In this document: positions 14,904 to 22,374 of the stretch, piece by piece
Position numbering within the stretch: position 1 is the first letter of the stretch
How the letters are laid out: every line of letters starts with the position of its first letter
Source of the DNA: Pseudomonadota bacterium
GTDB taxonomy: Bacteria > Pseudomonadota > Gammaproteobacteria > Pseudomonadales > Halieaceae
Assembly (NCBI GenBank): GCA_030591305.1
Contig: JAUVBI010000012.1
Coordinates: forward strand, 1-24,124
Reading direction: 5' to 3'
DNA: 24,124 nucleotides
The notes under the pieces: generated by a model
Told to the model about the DNA's origin: nothing
What the model saw: the letters and a program-made list of their open reading frames with translations, nothing else
The model's database searches: none
Position numbers and translations under genes: made by a program

Positions 14904-15797
14904 CGACGCTGCCCAGGCTAACACGGCGAAGATCACTAATAGTTTGGTGGCGACATACAGTGGCTTATTCCAGTGTTTGAAGCGTTTTAAGGCAGCTTTA
15001 TAGCTATTCAGGTACTTACCCAATTTGTTTCCCATACCCGTTTTCGAACTGTCGATATTATCGATAGAAAATAGACCGTTAAAAAAACGTCCGAATACCG
15101 CATAGGCTTTTTCTACCCATTTTATTTTAAGTGGCCTGTCGATATCCGTCATCAGGATAATGCGCGGTTTGTCGCTGTTGTTATAAGCACGGTGGAGGTA
15201 AGTTTCGTCGAACAGTACGCTCTCACCGTCCGCCCACTTATAATCTTCACCGTTGACCACGAGGCCAGATTCATTTGAATTTGGTGTACTCAAGCCCAGC
15301 GAGTAGCGCACCGTATAGGCAAAGGGGTCATGGTGATTGTTTAATTTCTTACCTGGGTTCAGGCAGGCAAACAGCGCCAGGTTCATGCCTGGCACCTGAT
15401 CTATCAATGCCAGGGTTTTGGGGGCCAGTTCTCTGGCCGAGGGAATGTCACTGTCGTACACCTTCAGGTAGAAACTGGTCCAGCGATCATTCTTGTAGAA
15501 ACTACTAGCAGGCAGGTCATCCTTGATTGCGATGTGGCCCTTCTCATACAGAGCCAGAGCCTCGTTGCGAATATCCTCCCAATTATCTTCCAGTACATCA
15601 AGGCCGGCAAAATGACTTTTATCCAGAAATGCCGTGGTGGGTATTTTGGACAATAAGTAGGCGGGAATATTAAAAGGCACCATAAAAGTGGAAAAGTCAC
15701 TCAGCTGCCGCTTGAGGCCAAAAGATTCCTTATTGCGCAGCCGGACAAAGACAATGCTCGCAACATAAATAAGTACAATAGTAATAACAATAAACAT
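14892..15797 (-). CDS. Aspartyl/asparaginyl beta-hydroxylase family protein, LpxO-like lipid A hydroxylase
   Basis: From ATG 15797, 301 residues, matching LpxO length (about 300). An N-terminal membrane helix (about 2-18) and a C-terminal one (about 283-300) flank an Fe(II)/2-oxoglutarate oxygenase core. Metal and cosubstrate motifs are NHHDPFAYTVRYSLGL (His155/156, Asp157, Arg164), WADGESVLFDETYLHRAYN (His202) and RIILMTDIDRPL (Arg212), which track LpxO closely. LpxO adds a hydroxyl to the secondary acyl chain of lipid A at the cytoplasmic face of the inner membrane. An in-frame ATG at 15854 would add 19 polar residues before the helix and has no Shine-Dalgarno, so 15797 is preferred, though its GGGG is weak too. 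It diverges from the WYL regulator and converges with the sugar dehydrogenase. The exact lipid substrate is inferred. Confidence 0.82.
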   Translation of the reverse strand: MFIVITIVLIYVASIVFVRLRNKESFGLKRQLSDFSTFMVPFNIPAYLLSKIPTTAFLDKSHFAGLDVLEDNWEDIRNEALALYEKGHIAIKDDLPASSFYKNDRWTSFYLKVYDSDIPSARELAPKTLALIDQVPGMNLALFACLNPGKKLNNHHDPFAYTVRYSLGLSTPNSNESGLVVNGEDYKWADGESVLFDETYLHRAYNNSDKPRIILMTDIDRPLKIKWVEKAYAVFGRFFNGLFSIDNIDSSKTGMGNKLGKYLNSYKAALKRFKHWNKPLYVATKLLVIFAVLAWAASLLL

Positions 15798-15892
15798 AGC
15801 CGCCCCAGAATATCCCAGTTTTTTATTGGAACACACTCGCACTGGCAACGACATGTATATAACATCTACACATCAAGATTAACGCACAGACT

Positions 15893-15896
15893 GGAG
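15893..15896 (+). promoter_or_regulatory. Ribosome binding site deciding a TTG start (WYL regulator)
   Basis: GGAG followed by six bases (AATGGC) and TTG. The six-base spacer itself contains an ATG in another frame, only two bases after GGAG, too close for efficient initiation. Confidence 0.6.
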
Positions 15897-15902
15897 AATG
15901 GC

Positions 15903-16778
15903 TTGCCGCAAAATACATCAAAAAAATGGCCAATCCGCTGGGATCTACTGCTGCGCTACCGCTTTATCGAGACGATTGCCCTGTGGGAGGGCCGACTCAC
16001 CACACGGCATCTGTGCAATACATTTGGTATAGGACGGCAGCAAGCCAGCAAGGACATCAACAACTACATTCGCGAAATCGGCCCGGGTAACCTCGAATAC
16101 GATAAGTATTTGAAAGGCTATAAACCCACGCCCATTTTTACCCCGAAAGTGACCGAGGGTCTGGCGGATGAATATCTGCACCTGATGGCAAGAAACAATG
16201 AATTGTCCAATGTTTTTGACTCCTTATCTCTGGATGTTGCCAACGTGGAAGTACTTTCGGTACCGGTGAGAGATATGAAGCCGGAGGTATTGCGCCCTAT
16301 CATGCAGGCCGCACGGCAGCAGAAGCGCCTGGATGTGGACTATGTGTCCATAGGAAATCCCGACCATGAAGGCCGTATTATTGTTCCTCACACCCTGGTA
16401 CATACAGGCTTGCGCTGGCACGTACGCGCCTGGTGTGAAAAGAACCAGGAGTACCGTGATTTCGTATTAAGCCGCTTTCGCGATATCCCCGATATTATGG
16501 GAGATTCTGAGCACGGCATTGAGGGGGACAGGCAATGGAATACCCTGGTGACTATTCGTATCATCCCGGACCCCCGCCTCACGCCGGAGCAGCAACAAGT
16601 TGTAGAACGTGACTACGGAATGGAACAAGGGGTACTGGAAGTACCTACCCGGGGCAAACTCGTACCCTACGCATTAAAACAGCTACATATAGATCCAAAA
16701 GAGCGACTGGACGACCCCATCGCACAGCAGATTATTGTCGAGAATCTCGACAAACTCAAAGATTGGTTATTTGCCTGA
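15903..16778 (+). CDS. wHTH-WYL-WCX transcriptional regulator, BrxR/CapW-like
   Basis: A 291-residue regulator. An N-terminal winged helix-turn-helix (about 12-75) reads RWDLLLRYRFIETIALWEGR then LCNTFGIGRQQASKDINNYI. The WYL domain (about 130-200) has RLDVDYVSIG and VPHTLVHTGLRWHVRAWCEK, then RDFVLSRF. A WCX-like C-terminal domain (about 210-290) ends LDKLKDWLFA. This order and these blocks match the BrxR/CapW regulators known from BREX and CBASS loci, and more broadly the WYL family, some of which sense nucleic acid ligands. Translation starts at TTG 15903: GGAG lies six bases before it and no in-frame ATG occurs before residue 95. An out-of-frame ATG at 15898-15900 overlaps the region. It diverges from the LpxO-like gene and precedes the DUF1232 gene by 98 bases. 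No phage-defence gene is adjacent. Confidence 0.85.
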   Translation: MPQNTSKKWPIRWDLLLRYRFIETIALWEGRLTTRHLCNTFGIGRQQASKDINNYIREIGPGNLEYDKYLKGYKPTPIFTPKVTEGLADEYLHLMARNNELSNVFDSLSLDVANVEVLSVPVRDMKPEVLRPIMQAARQQKRLDVDYVSIGNPDHEGRIIVPHTLVHTGLRWHVRAWCEKNQEYRDFVLSRFRDIPDIMGDSEHGIEGDRQWNTLVTIRIIPDPRLTPEQQQVVERDYGMEQGVLEVPTRGKLVPYALKQLHIDPKERLDDPIAQQIIVENLDKLKDWLFA

Positions 16779-16876
16779 TTAAAAGGCCATCGTCATCTGA
16801 CAATATCCCCCTTTAACCATTTGAGACCGGAGCGTATCATTAAGCCCGCACAATAGAGAAAGTATCAGGGAAAACC

Positions 16877-17221
16877 ATGGAAGATAAACCCAATTATTCC
16901 GACGTTTATTCAGAAGACAGCTTCTGGGAAAAGCTTTCGGGCTATGCGAAATCAGCTGGGAAAGACGTGGTAGAGAAAGCCCTGCTGCTCTACTACGCCG
17001 GGCATGAGGAAGACGCACCCGCCTGGGCCAAAGCCACCATCGTCGGCTCTCTGGGTTATTTTATTGCCCCGCTGGATGCCATTGTCGATTTAACCCCCGT
17101 GGTAGGCTACGCCGACGACTTGGGTGTACTCGCCCTGGCACTTGCGGCGGTGGCCACTTATATCAATGACAACGTGCGGGATAAGACAGCTGTTAAAATG
17201 ACGAGTTGGTTTGGGGACTAA
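16877..17221 (+). CDS. DUF1232 (YkvA-type) membrane protein
   Basis: A 114-residue protein. The first 50 residues are polar and partly amphipathic (SFWEKLSGYAKSAGKDVVEK). The DUF1232 core follows at about 55-100 with ATIVGSLGYFIAPLDAIVDL and VVGYADDLGVLALALAAVATY, giving one or two membrane segments around the conserved P-x-D-x-I-D pattern. The biochemical role of DUF1232 is unknown. AGGGA lies five bases before the ATG. The gene follows the WYL regulator on the same strand after 98 bases and so could be cotranscribed with or controlled by it. It is convergent with ytfJ, 80 bases away, a space that holds only a weak 6-base hairpin without a T-run. Confidence 0.83.
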   Translation: MEDKPNYSDVYSEDSFWEKLSGYAKSAGKDVVEKALLLYYAGHEEDAPAWAKATIVGSLGYFIAPLDAIVDLTPVVGYADDLGVLALALAAVATYINDNVRDKTAVKMTSWFGD

Positions 17222-17301
17222 CATCATTTAAAACTGCCTACTTCATAAGTCTATAGCTTCAACACGGTTGAAAAGACGACTGGTTTTGTCGCCGGAACAG
17301 A

Positions 17302-17856
17302 TTAGCTATTGATGTTATACCGCAGCAAATTAATGGTTGCAGCGATATCCTCCTCCGACATCGCTGTGAATGACAGGTAGATAATACTGCCAGCTCTATC
17401 CATCACCACCAATACAGCGCCTTTTTTGCCAAGTTCCCAGTTCGCCGCCCCGACGCCCTCCTCGTCCAGTACCATGGTTGAATCGGGATATTTTTTCTTG
17501 CTGGATTTCACCTCACCCGTCACGAAGCCACCGGTGCCCCACATGGCCGCATCCAAATTAATGACCGTTGTCACATGGTAGCCCCGCTGCGGAAACTCTT
17601 TTTGCAAGCTGTCGGTAAACGGCTCAAATATTTTACTGCCGGACGAGGTACCAGCGAAGTATTGCAACACGTGAACCTCCCCAAGGTTTGCCTGGGAAGA
17701 CCAGGAGCGATAGCTGTAATTATTGTCCTGCAACAACAGTTCGCCCCGGTCTGCGATAGACAAAACTGGCAACAGCTTATTCAAGCTGGGCGACTCAGCC
17801 AGGGCCGTAGTGGACAAAAATACAATACTCGCGACGGCGAGGATAGTTCGAAACAT
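17302..17856 (-). CDS. ytfJ: YtfJ-family periplasmic protein
   Basis: A 184-residue exported protein. The signal peptide (MFRTILAVASIVFLSTTALA, cut near residue 20) is followed by the YtfJ domain: SIADRGELLLQDNNYSYRSW, VHVLQYFAGTSSGSK, then TTVINLDAAMWGTGGFV and KKKYPDSTMVLDEEGVGAANW, which align well by eye with E. coli YtfJ. The fold is thioredoxin-like but I see no CxxC pair, so redox activity by that route is not expected. Its function is unknown. GGAG lies ten bases before the ATG, and the gene starts 32 bases after the slipin stop on the same strand, making it the probable third gene of an nfeD-slipin-ytfJ operon. Confidence 0.85.
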   Translation of the reverse strand: MFRTILAVASIVFLSTTALAESPSLNKLLPVLSIADRGELLLQDNNYSYRSWSSQANLGEVHVLQYFAGTSSGSKIFEPFTDSLQKEFPQRGYHVTTVINLDAAMWGTGGFVTGEVKSSKKKYPDSTMVLDEEGVGAANWELGKKGAVLVVMDRAGSIIYLSFTAMSEEDIAATINLLRYNINS

Positions 17857-17888
17857 TACTTCTCTCCAGTTCGGCTCACGTTATAGAA

Positions 17889-18638
17889 TCAGCTTTTTAG
17901 TTTATCCATCAAGTCCATGGGCAGGGGAAAAACAATCGTCGAGCTCTTGTCACCGGCAATCTCCACCAATGTTTGCATATACCGCAACTGTATGGCCTGA
18001 TCCTGACTCGACAACACCTTGGCAGCCTCTGCCAGTTTCTCTGCCGCTTCTGCCTCACCCATCGCGTGAATCACTTTGGCACGCCGCTCGCGTTCAGCCT
18101 CTGCCTGTTTGGCCAGAGCCCGCACCATAGACTCATTCAAATCGACATGCTTGATTTCAACATTGGCAACCTTAATGCCCCAGGCGACAGTCTGCTTGTC
18201 CAGAATACTCTGCACATCTGCGTTAAGTTGTTCACGCTCTGCCAGCATATCATCCAGCTCATGCTGCCCCAGAACAGAACGCAAGGTTGTCTGTGACAGT
18301 TGGCTGGTGGCCTCCAGATAATTTTCCACCTGTATTATGGCTCTCTCAGGGTCTACAACACGAAAATATATTACCGCATTTACCTGCACTGACACATTAT
18401 CCCGGGAGATCACGTCCTGAGTGGGAACATCCATCACAATGGTTCGCAGATCAACTCGCACCATTTGCTGCAATACGGGGATGATGATGATCAGTCCGGG
18501 GCCCTTCACCTTATAAAAACGCCCCAACATGAAGATGACACCTCGCTCGTACTCGCGCAGGACACGAAACATTGAAAACAGCAGTCCAGCCGCCATAAGC
18601 AACAACACCATGCCAAAGTATTCCATATTAAACATCAT
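17889..18638 (-). CDS. Slipin (stomatin-like SPFH/band 7 protein)
   Basis: A 249-residue SPFH protein. An N-terminal hydrophobic segment (about 5-25) inserts in the inner membrane, followed by the band 7 domain opening [20 protein letters not shown] and continuing with [38 protein letters not shown] and [19 protein letters not shown] charged, alanine- and glutamate-rich coiled coil (about 170-215) precedes a C-terminal segment. Slipins oligomerise into rings or scaffolds in membrane microdomains. The ATG overlaps the nfeD stop (ATGA, 18635-18638), and GGGAG lies seven bases upstream. NfeD-slipin pairs are a conserved unit in which the NfeD protease can cleave the slipin C-terminus in studied archaeal examples; the same is inferred here. 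Confidence 0.94.
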   Translation of the reverse strand: MMFNMEYFGMVLLLMAAGLLFSMFRVLREYERGVIFMLGRFYKVKGPGLIIIIPVLQQMVRVDLRTIVMDVPTQDVISRDNVSVQVNAVIYFRVVDPERAIIQVENYLEATSQLSQTTLRSVLGQHELDDMLAEREQLNADVQSILDKQTVAWGIKVANVEIKHVDLNESMVRALAKQAEAERERRAKVIHAMGEAEAAEKLAEAAKVLSSQDQAIQLRYMQTLVEIAGDKSSTIVFPLPMDLMDKLKS

Positions 18639-19981
18639 GACTTCTCTCCCGCTATTTTTTTAACTTTAAGTGTCAACCCATCAACAGCTGTAACCATTAC
18701 AGTATCGTCCTTTTCCAGAGGCTGTTCACTTTCAACATGCCACAGTTCCCCATCGGCCCGCACCAGGGCACTGCCATCATACACAGACTCCACCGCAACG
18801 GAGGTGCCCAGCAAATGCCCAAGGCCACTGACCAGTTTCTGTCGTCGCCCCTTGATAATCATACCCAGTGCAAAAACAAGCAGCCCGGCACTGAACAGGG
18901 CAAAGGCCACAATCATAGGCATGGCAATACGATAGCCGGGTAAGTTGGTATCCATCAGCATAATTGAGCCAACCACAAAAGCAATAATGCCACCCAGTCC
19001 CAGTATGCCAAAGCTCGGGGCAAAGGCCTCCGCCGTCATCAGGGCTATCCCCAGTAACATGAGCCCTAGTCCGGCGTAACTGACTGGCAAGACCTGGAAG
19101 GCATACAGTGCCAGCAACAGGCTCACCGCACCTACCACGCCCGGTACACCGAGCCCCGGATTGGAGAACTCTATAATCAGGCCGTAGATGCCTAACAGCA
19201 TTAACATATAGGCAACATTGGGGTTGGTGATGACCGCCAGAAACTCGCTGCGCCAATCCACCGGGTGAATGTGCAGGTCGAGACCGTTTGTTTTTAGCGT
19301 ATAGGACTGCCCGTCCAGCGTAATAATCCTATCGTGTAGCTGCATCAACACCGCGTCCACTGAATCTGCCAGCAAGTCGATGACATCAGAAGTAAGCGCA
19401 TCCTCCGCGGATAGACTGGCTCCCAATCTAACGGCTTGTTCTGCCCACTCGGCGTTGCGCCCCCTCAGCTGGGCCAGGCTGTGGATGTACGCCACCGCAT
19501 CGTTGATAATCTTGCGCTCCATGGCGGTGGCAGGCTGATGTGCGGGCTCTCCTTCGGCCCCATCGCCAGACGGCAATGTCGGCAGACTGGGCGCACCAAT
19601 CTGCACCGGTGTGGCAGCGCCCAGATTTGTACCTGGCGCCATGACGGCAACGTGGGTAGCGTATAACAAATAGGTTCCGGCGCTGGCTGCCCTGGCACCA
19701 CCGGGCGCGACATAGCCCACTATCGGCATGCTGGCGGCCAGAATAGCCTTAATCATGTCTCGCATGGCGCTGTCCAGACCGCCCGGCGTATCGATACGCA
19801 GGATAACCAGCTGCGCGCCAGACGCTTCGGCCTGCTCCAGACCCCTGACCATATGATCTGCTGTGGCCGGGCCGATGGCTCCTTTAATATCGATCAGCCA
19901 TGCCTTTCCCTGAGCAAAGACAGGGCTGGCCAGTAACGCGATTAACAACAATAGAGTTCGTAATATTTTAGGATATGTCAT
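18635..19981 (-). CDS. Long NfeD-family membrane serine protease (ClpP-class plus NfeD OB-fold)
   Basis: A 448-residue long-form NfeD. The signal peptide (about 1-23, ending SPVFA) is followed by a ClpP/crotonase-type protease domain (about 25-215) with [20 protein letters not shown], the nucleophile in [15 protein letters not shown] (Ser100), and the likely general-base lysine in [14 protein letters not shown] (Lys157). Four to five membrane helices occupy about 250-380 (for example [19 protein letters not shown] and [18 protein letters not shown]). The C-terminal NfeD/OB-fold domain (about 385-448) includes [15 protein letters not shown]. The protease site probably faces the periplasm. GGTGG precedes the ATG by about seven bases. 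It is the first gene of the slipin/ytfJ unit, and a TATACT and a nested inverted repeat lie upstream. A residue insertion ([15 protein letters not shown]) separates the catalytic pair. Confidence 0.93.
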   Translation of the reverse strand: MTYPKILRTLLLLIALLASPVFAQGKAWLIDIKGAIGPATADHMVRGLEQAEASGAQLVILRIDTPGGLDSAMRDMIKAILAASMPIVGYVAPGGARAASAGTYLLYATHVAVMAPGTNLGAATPVQIGAPSLPTLPSGDGAEGEPAHQPATAMERKIINDAVAYIHSLAQLRGRNAEWAEQAVRLGASLSAEDALTSDVIDLLADSVDAVLMQLHDRIITLDGQSYTLKTNGLDLHIHPVDWRSEFLAVITNPNVAYMLMLLGIYGLIIEFSNPGLGVPGVVGAVSLLLALYAFQVLPVSYAGLGLMLLGIALMTAEAFAPSFGILGLGGIIAFVVGSIMLMDTNLPGYRIAMPMIVAFALFSAGLLVFALGMIIKGRRQKLVSGLGHLLGTSVAVESVYDGSALVRADGELWHVESEQPLEKDDTVMVTAVDGLTLKVKKIAGEKS

Positions 19982-20012
19982 ATTTTAACCACCTCTCCAG
20001 AGTATAGATCAA

Positions 20013-20045
20013 ACTGTGGACAGGCGCCTGTTAAAGCCCCACAGT
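20013..20045. repeat. Nested inverted repeat upstream of nfeD
   Basis: A perfect 12-base palindrome, ACAGGCGCCTGT (20020-20031), lies directly inside a longer inverted repeat, ACTGTGG (20013-20019) with CCACAGT (20039-20045). On the minus strand the element sits between the HAD gene and nfeD, ending about eight bases before a TATACT (a possible -10 box, 20000-20005). It could be an operator, or a hairpin ending the HAD transcript, though no T-run follows it. Confidence 0.5.
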
Positions 20046-20089
20046 GGGCGGGCCTTGAAAGGTCAAATCTAATTGAGCCGGAACGCCTG

Positions 20090-20914
20090 CTAGAGCTCAA
20101 AGCGCTCGCGCAAAAAACGCGCTATACCATCCTCGTTGTGATGGCCAATCACAGCGGTGGCCGCCCGCTTGACCTCTTCATTGGCATTATCCGGCGCATA
20201 GGCTTCATCCGCAGCCTCAAACATACTCAGATCGTTATCGCTGTCACCAAAACAGACAACCCGTTTGACACCTAAATCTGCTTTCAACTGTGCCACTGCC
20301 CCGCCCTTGCTGCCGTCAGTATGATGAATATCCAGCCAACAGATATCACCTCTGATAATGCCGGCGCCCATATAGGCAACCAGGTGATTCTCCTCTGAAC
20401 CAACCAGGTCCCTGACGGCCTCAATAGCCTCCCTGGGCCCCAGTGCACTGATATTGGTAATTTCTGCATCGCCCGGCAAGGCTGCCAGAGGTGAGGCCTT
20501 TAAGCCACGCACCGTGCTGAGCTCGTGAAGCCATCCTTTTTCCGTCTCACTGACCAGCGGCGGATGATAAACCACGTGGCTGTTATCTTTTTCCAGAGTG
20601 TATATAAAGGGGGCGACCCCCAATGCCATAAATGCGTTCAACACCTTTTCGATTTCGGCCGGGGTCAGTAAATATTTCCGGCTATAGGTCTCCTCATCGG
20701 GAAGCCAGATCATCGCTCCATTTTTAAAAATTTGCGGCAGCTTGAAATTATGTCCGGCCAGGATATCCCGCGAGCCATGCAGGGCACGCCCCGTGGCCAC
20801 CGTATAGGCAATATTGTGCTGCGCCAGTAGCGCCAGAGTCTCCCGCGTGTAGTCGGAGATGTGCGAACCCCGGTTGAGCAAGGTTCCGTCAAGATCGAAA
20901 ACAATCAGTTCCAT
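20090..20914 (-). CDS. Cof-type HAD-superfamily phosphatase (HAD-IIB)
   Basis: A 274-residue HAD hydrolase. Motif I reads VFDLDGTLLNRG (Asp7 nucleophile, Asp9 acid/base), motif II is TVATGR, a lysine in TDGSKGGAVAQL supplies motif III, and motif IV is CFGDSDNDLSMFEAAD. The long insert between motifs II and III is the C2B cap of the Cof/IIB subclass. The usual role is dephosphorylation of sugar phosphates or cofactors such as FMN or PLP; the substrate is not assignable. The frame is open to an ATG at 21001, but ATG 20914 is preferred because GAGG lies five bases before it and the fold begins exactly there (MELIVFDLDG). It diverges from the MFS gene, with 181 bases between in which I see no convincing promoter. 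Confidence 0.88.
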   Translation of the reverse strand: MELIVFDLDGTLLNRGSHISDYTRETLALLAQHNIAYTVATGRALHGSRDILAGHNFKLPQIFKNGAMIWLPDEETYSRKYLLTPAEIEKVLNAFMALGVAPFIYTLEKDNSHVVYHPPLVSETEKGWLHELSTVRGLKASPLAALPGDAEITNISALGPREAIEAVRDLVGSEENHLVAYMGAGIIRGDICWLDIHHTDGSKGGAVAQLKADLGVKRVVCFGDSDNDLSMFEAADEAYAPDNANEEVKRAATAVIGHHNEDGIARFLRERFEL

Positions 20915-21095
20915 CACATCCTCTTCAGCATAACAATCGCGATAGATGATACTAAGGGCTGGAGGTTGGGGGAAGAGAGAACTATGCTTTCTACGTCGCA
21001 TAATTAGCTCATTCAGTATTAGTTATTTTTGGAGAGTCACGAGCCCAGGCCTATCCGGCTCACCCGTCATAGGTTATTTGCGTTAACCTGTAGCC

Positions 21096-22289
21096 ATGAA
21101 TCAAACAGAGGCAAGCAATTTAAGGTACCCGGGATATCGCAACGTATGGGTGTTGGCACTCATCAGTGCCGTGTCCCTGGCGGCATTCCCACTGATCGCT
21201 CTCATGGGAAGTATTCTCGGTGCACAGCTGGCGCCCTCTGAAAAATGGGCCAGCGCGCCCATAGCGCTGATGGTTGTCGGTACGGCCTGCGGTGTACTGC
21301 CCGTGGCAAAATGTATGTCGCTACTGTCTCGCAAACCCGCCTTTTTACTGTTCATGGCCCTGGGGATGGGCGCATGCTTACTGGCCGGTCAAGCATTAAA
21401 ACTCCAGAGTTTTAATCTGTTTTGTAGCAGTACCTTTATGCTGGGTTTTACCAATGCTGCACTGCAGCAAATACGCTTTGCAGCTATGGAGAGTGTACCC
21501 CTGGAACAAGGTACCACCGCAGTATCGATCATCATGTGTGCGGGTATCATTGCTGCATTTCTAGGCCCCGAACTGGCGATTATGGGCCGCCATATCACAG
21601 AAGTAGAATACCGGGGGTCATTCTGGCTGGCGGCGGCATGTCTACTGGCGGGCGCTGTATTGCTGGCATTTTTCTACCGGGCCGTACCACAACGAGAAAC
21701 TCTGGAAGACAGCAAGCCGCGCCCCCTGAAACAGATATTTTCCAACCCGACACTGTTACTGGCCATAGCCAGCGGCGCGGCAGCCTATATGGTGATGTCC
21801 CTGGTTATGACCGCAACGCCTATCAGTATGCATTTACATCATGGCTACAGCATTGAGGATACCAAGTGGGTAATACAGTCGCACATCGCCGCCATGTTTC
21901 TGCCCTCCCTGATAACGATATGGCTGTTCAAGGCTTTAAAAATAAGAGGTTTAATGATTGCTGGCCTGGCATGCTTTAGCACAACCATCGTTATAGGCCT
22001 GGCAGATGCATCTGTGATGGGCTACTGGGGGCAAATGGTTATGCTGGGTATTGGCTGGAATTTTTTGTTTGTATCCGGCACAGCGCTTCTGCCGACAAGC
22101 CACAAACCCGGCGAACATTACCGGGTCCAGGCTGTAAACGACTCGGTTATTTTTTCTACGCAGGCGATTGCAGCCCTCTCCGCCGGCTGGGCAATTTCAA
22201 TAGTCAGTTGGCAGGTCTTGCTGCTGTTTTGCCTGTTGCCCATGATTATAATCGCCACAATGCTTTTCTGGCAGCGCCAGCCATTATAG
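21096..22289 (+). CDS. Major facilitator superfamily (MFS) transporter
   Basis: A 397-residue protein with about twelve hydrophobic segments in two halves joined by a charged loop near residues 198-216 (RAVPQRETLEDSKPRPLKQI), the usual MFS layout and length. The loop after helix 2 reads KCMSLLSRKPAF, a degenerate form of the MFS motif GxLaDrxGrk. NAALQQIRFAAMESVP and a symmetric VQAVNDSVIFSTQAIAALSAG in the second half resemble YfcJ/YhhS-like or uncharacterised MFS proteins. The substrate is unknown. There is no clear Shine-Dalgarno before ATG 21096. The WS/DGAT gene follows on the same strand after 85 bases, so the two may be cotranscribed. Confidence 0.87.
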   Translation: MNQTEASNLRYPGYRNVWVLALISAVSLAAFPLIALMGSILGAQLAPSEKWASAPIALMVVGTACGVLPVAKCMSLLSRKPAFLLFMALGMGACLLAGQALKLQSFNLFCSSTFMLGFTNAALQQIRFAAMESVPLEQGTTAVSIIMCAGIIAAFLGPELAIMGRHITEVEYRGSFWLAAACLLAGAVLLAFFYRAVPQRETLEDSKPRPLKQIFSNPTLLLAIASGAAAYMVMSLVMTATPISMHLHHGYSIEDTKWVIQSHIAAMFLPSLITIWLFKALKIRGLMIAGLACFSTTIVIGLADASVMGYWGQMVMLGIGWNFLFVSGTALLPTSHKPGEHYRVQAVNDSVIFSTQAIAALSAGWAISIVSWQVLLLFCLLPMIIIATMLFWQRQPL

Positions 22290-22374
22290 GCTGAAAAAAA
22301 TATGGCGACACATAGCCATTGCAAGTTTTTAGGTATATCTTTAACAAAACAGATGAATCTCGGAGAAAAGTTAT

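Noticed and set aside
15903..17221. A phage-defence system built on the BrxR-like regulator
   Set aside because: No nuclease, cyclase, methyltransferase, ATPase or effector gene is adjacent; DUF1232 alone does not make a defence system.
17258..17272. TTCAAC-ACG-GTTGAA hairpin as a terminator between the DUF1232 gene and ytfJ
   Set aside because: Six-base AT-rich stem with a three-base loop and no T-run on either side.
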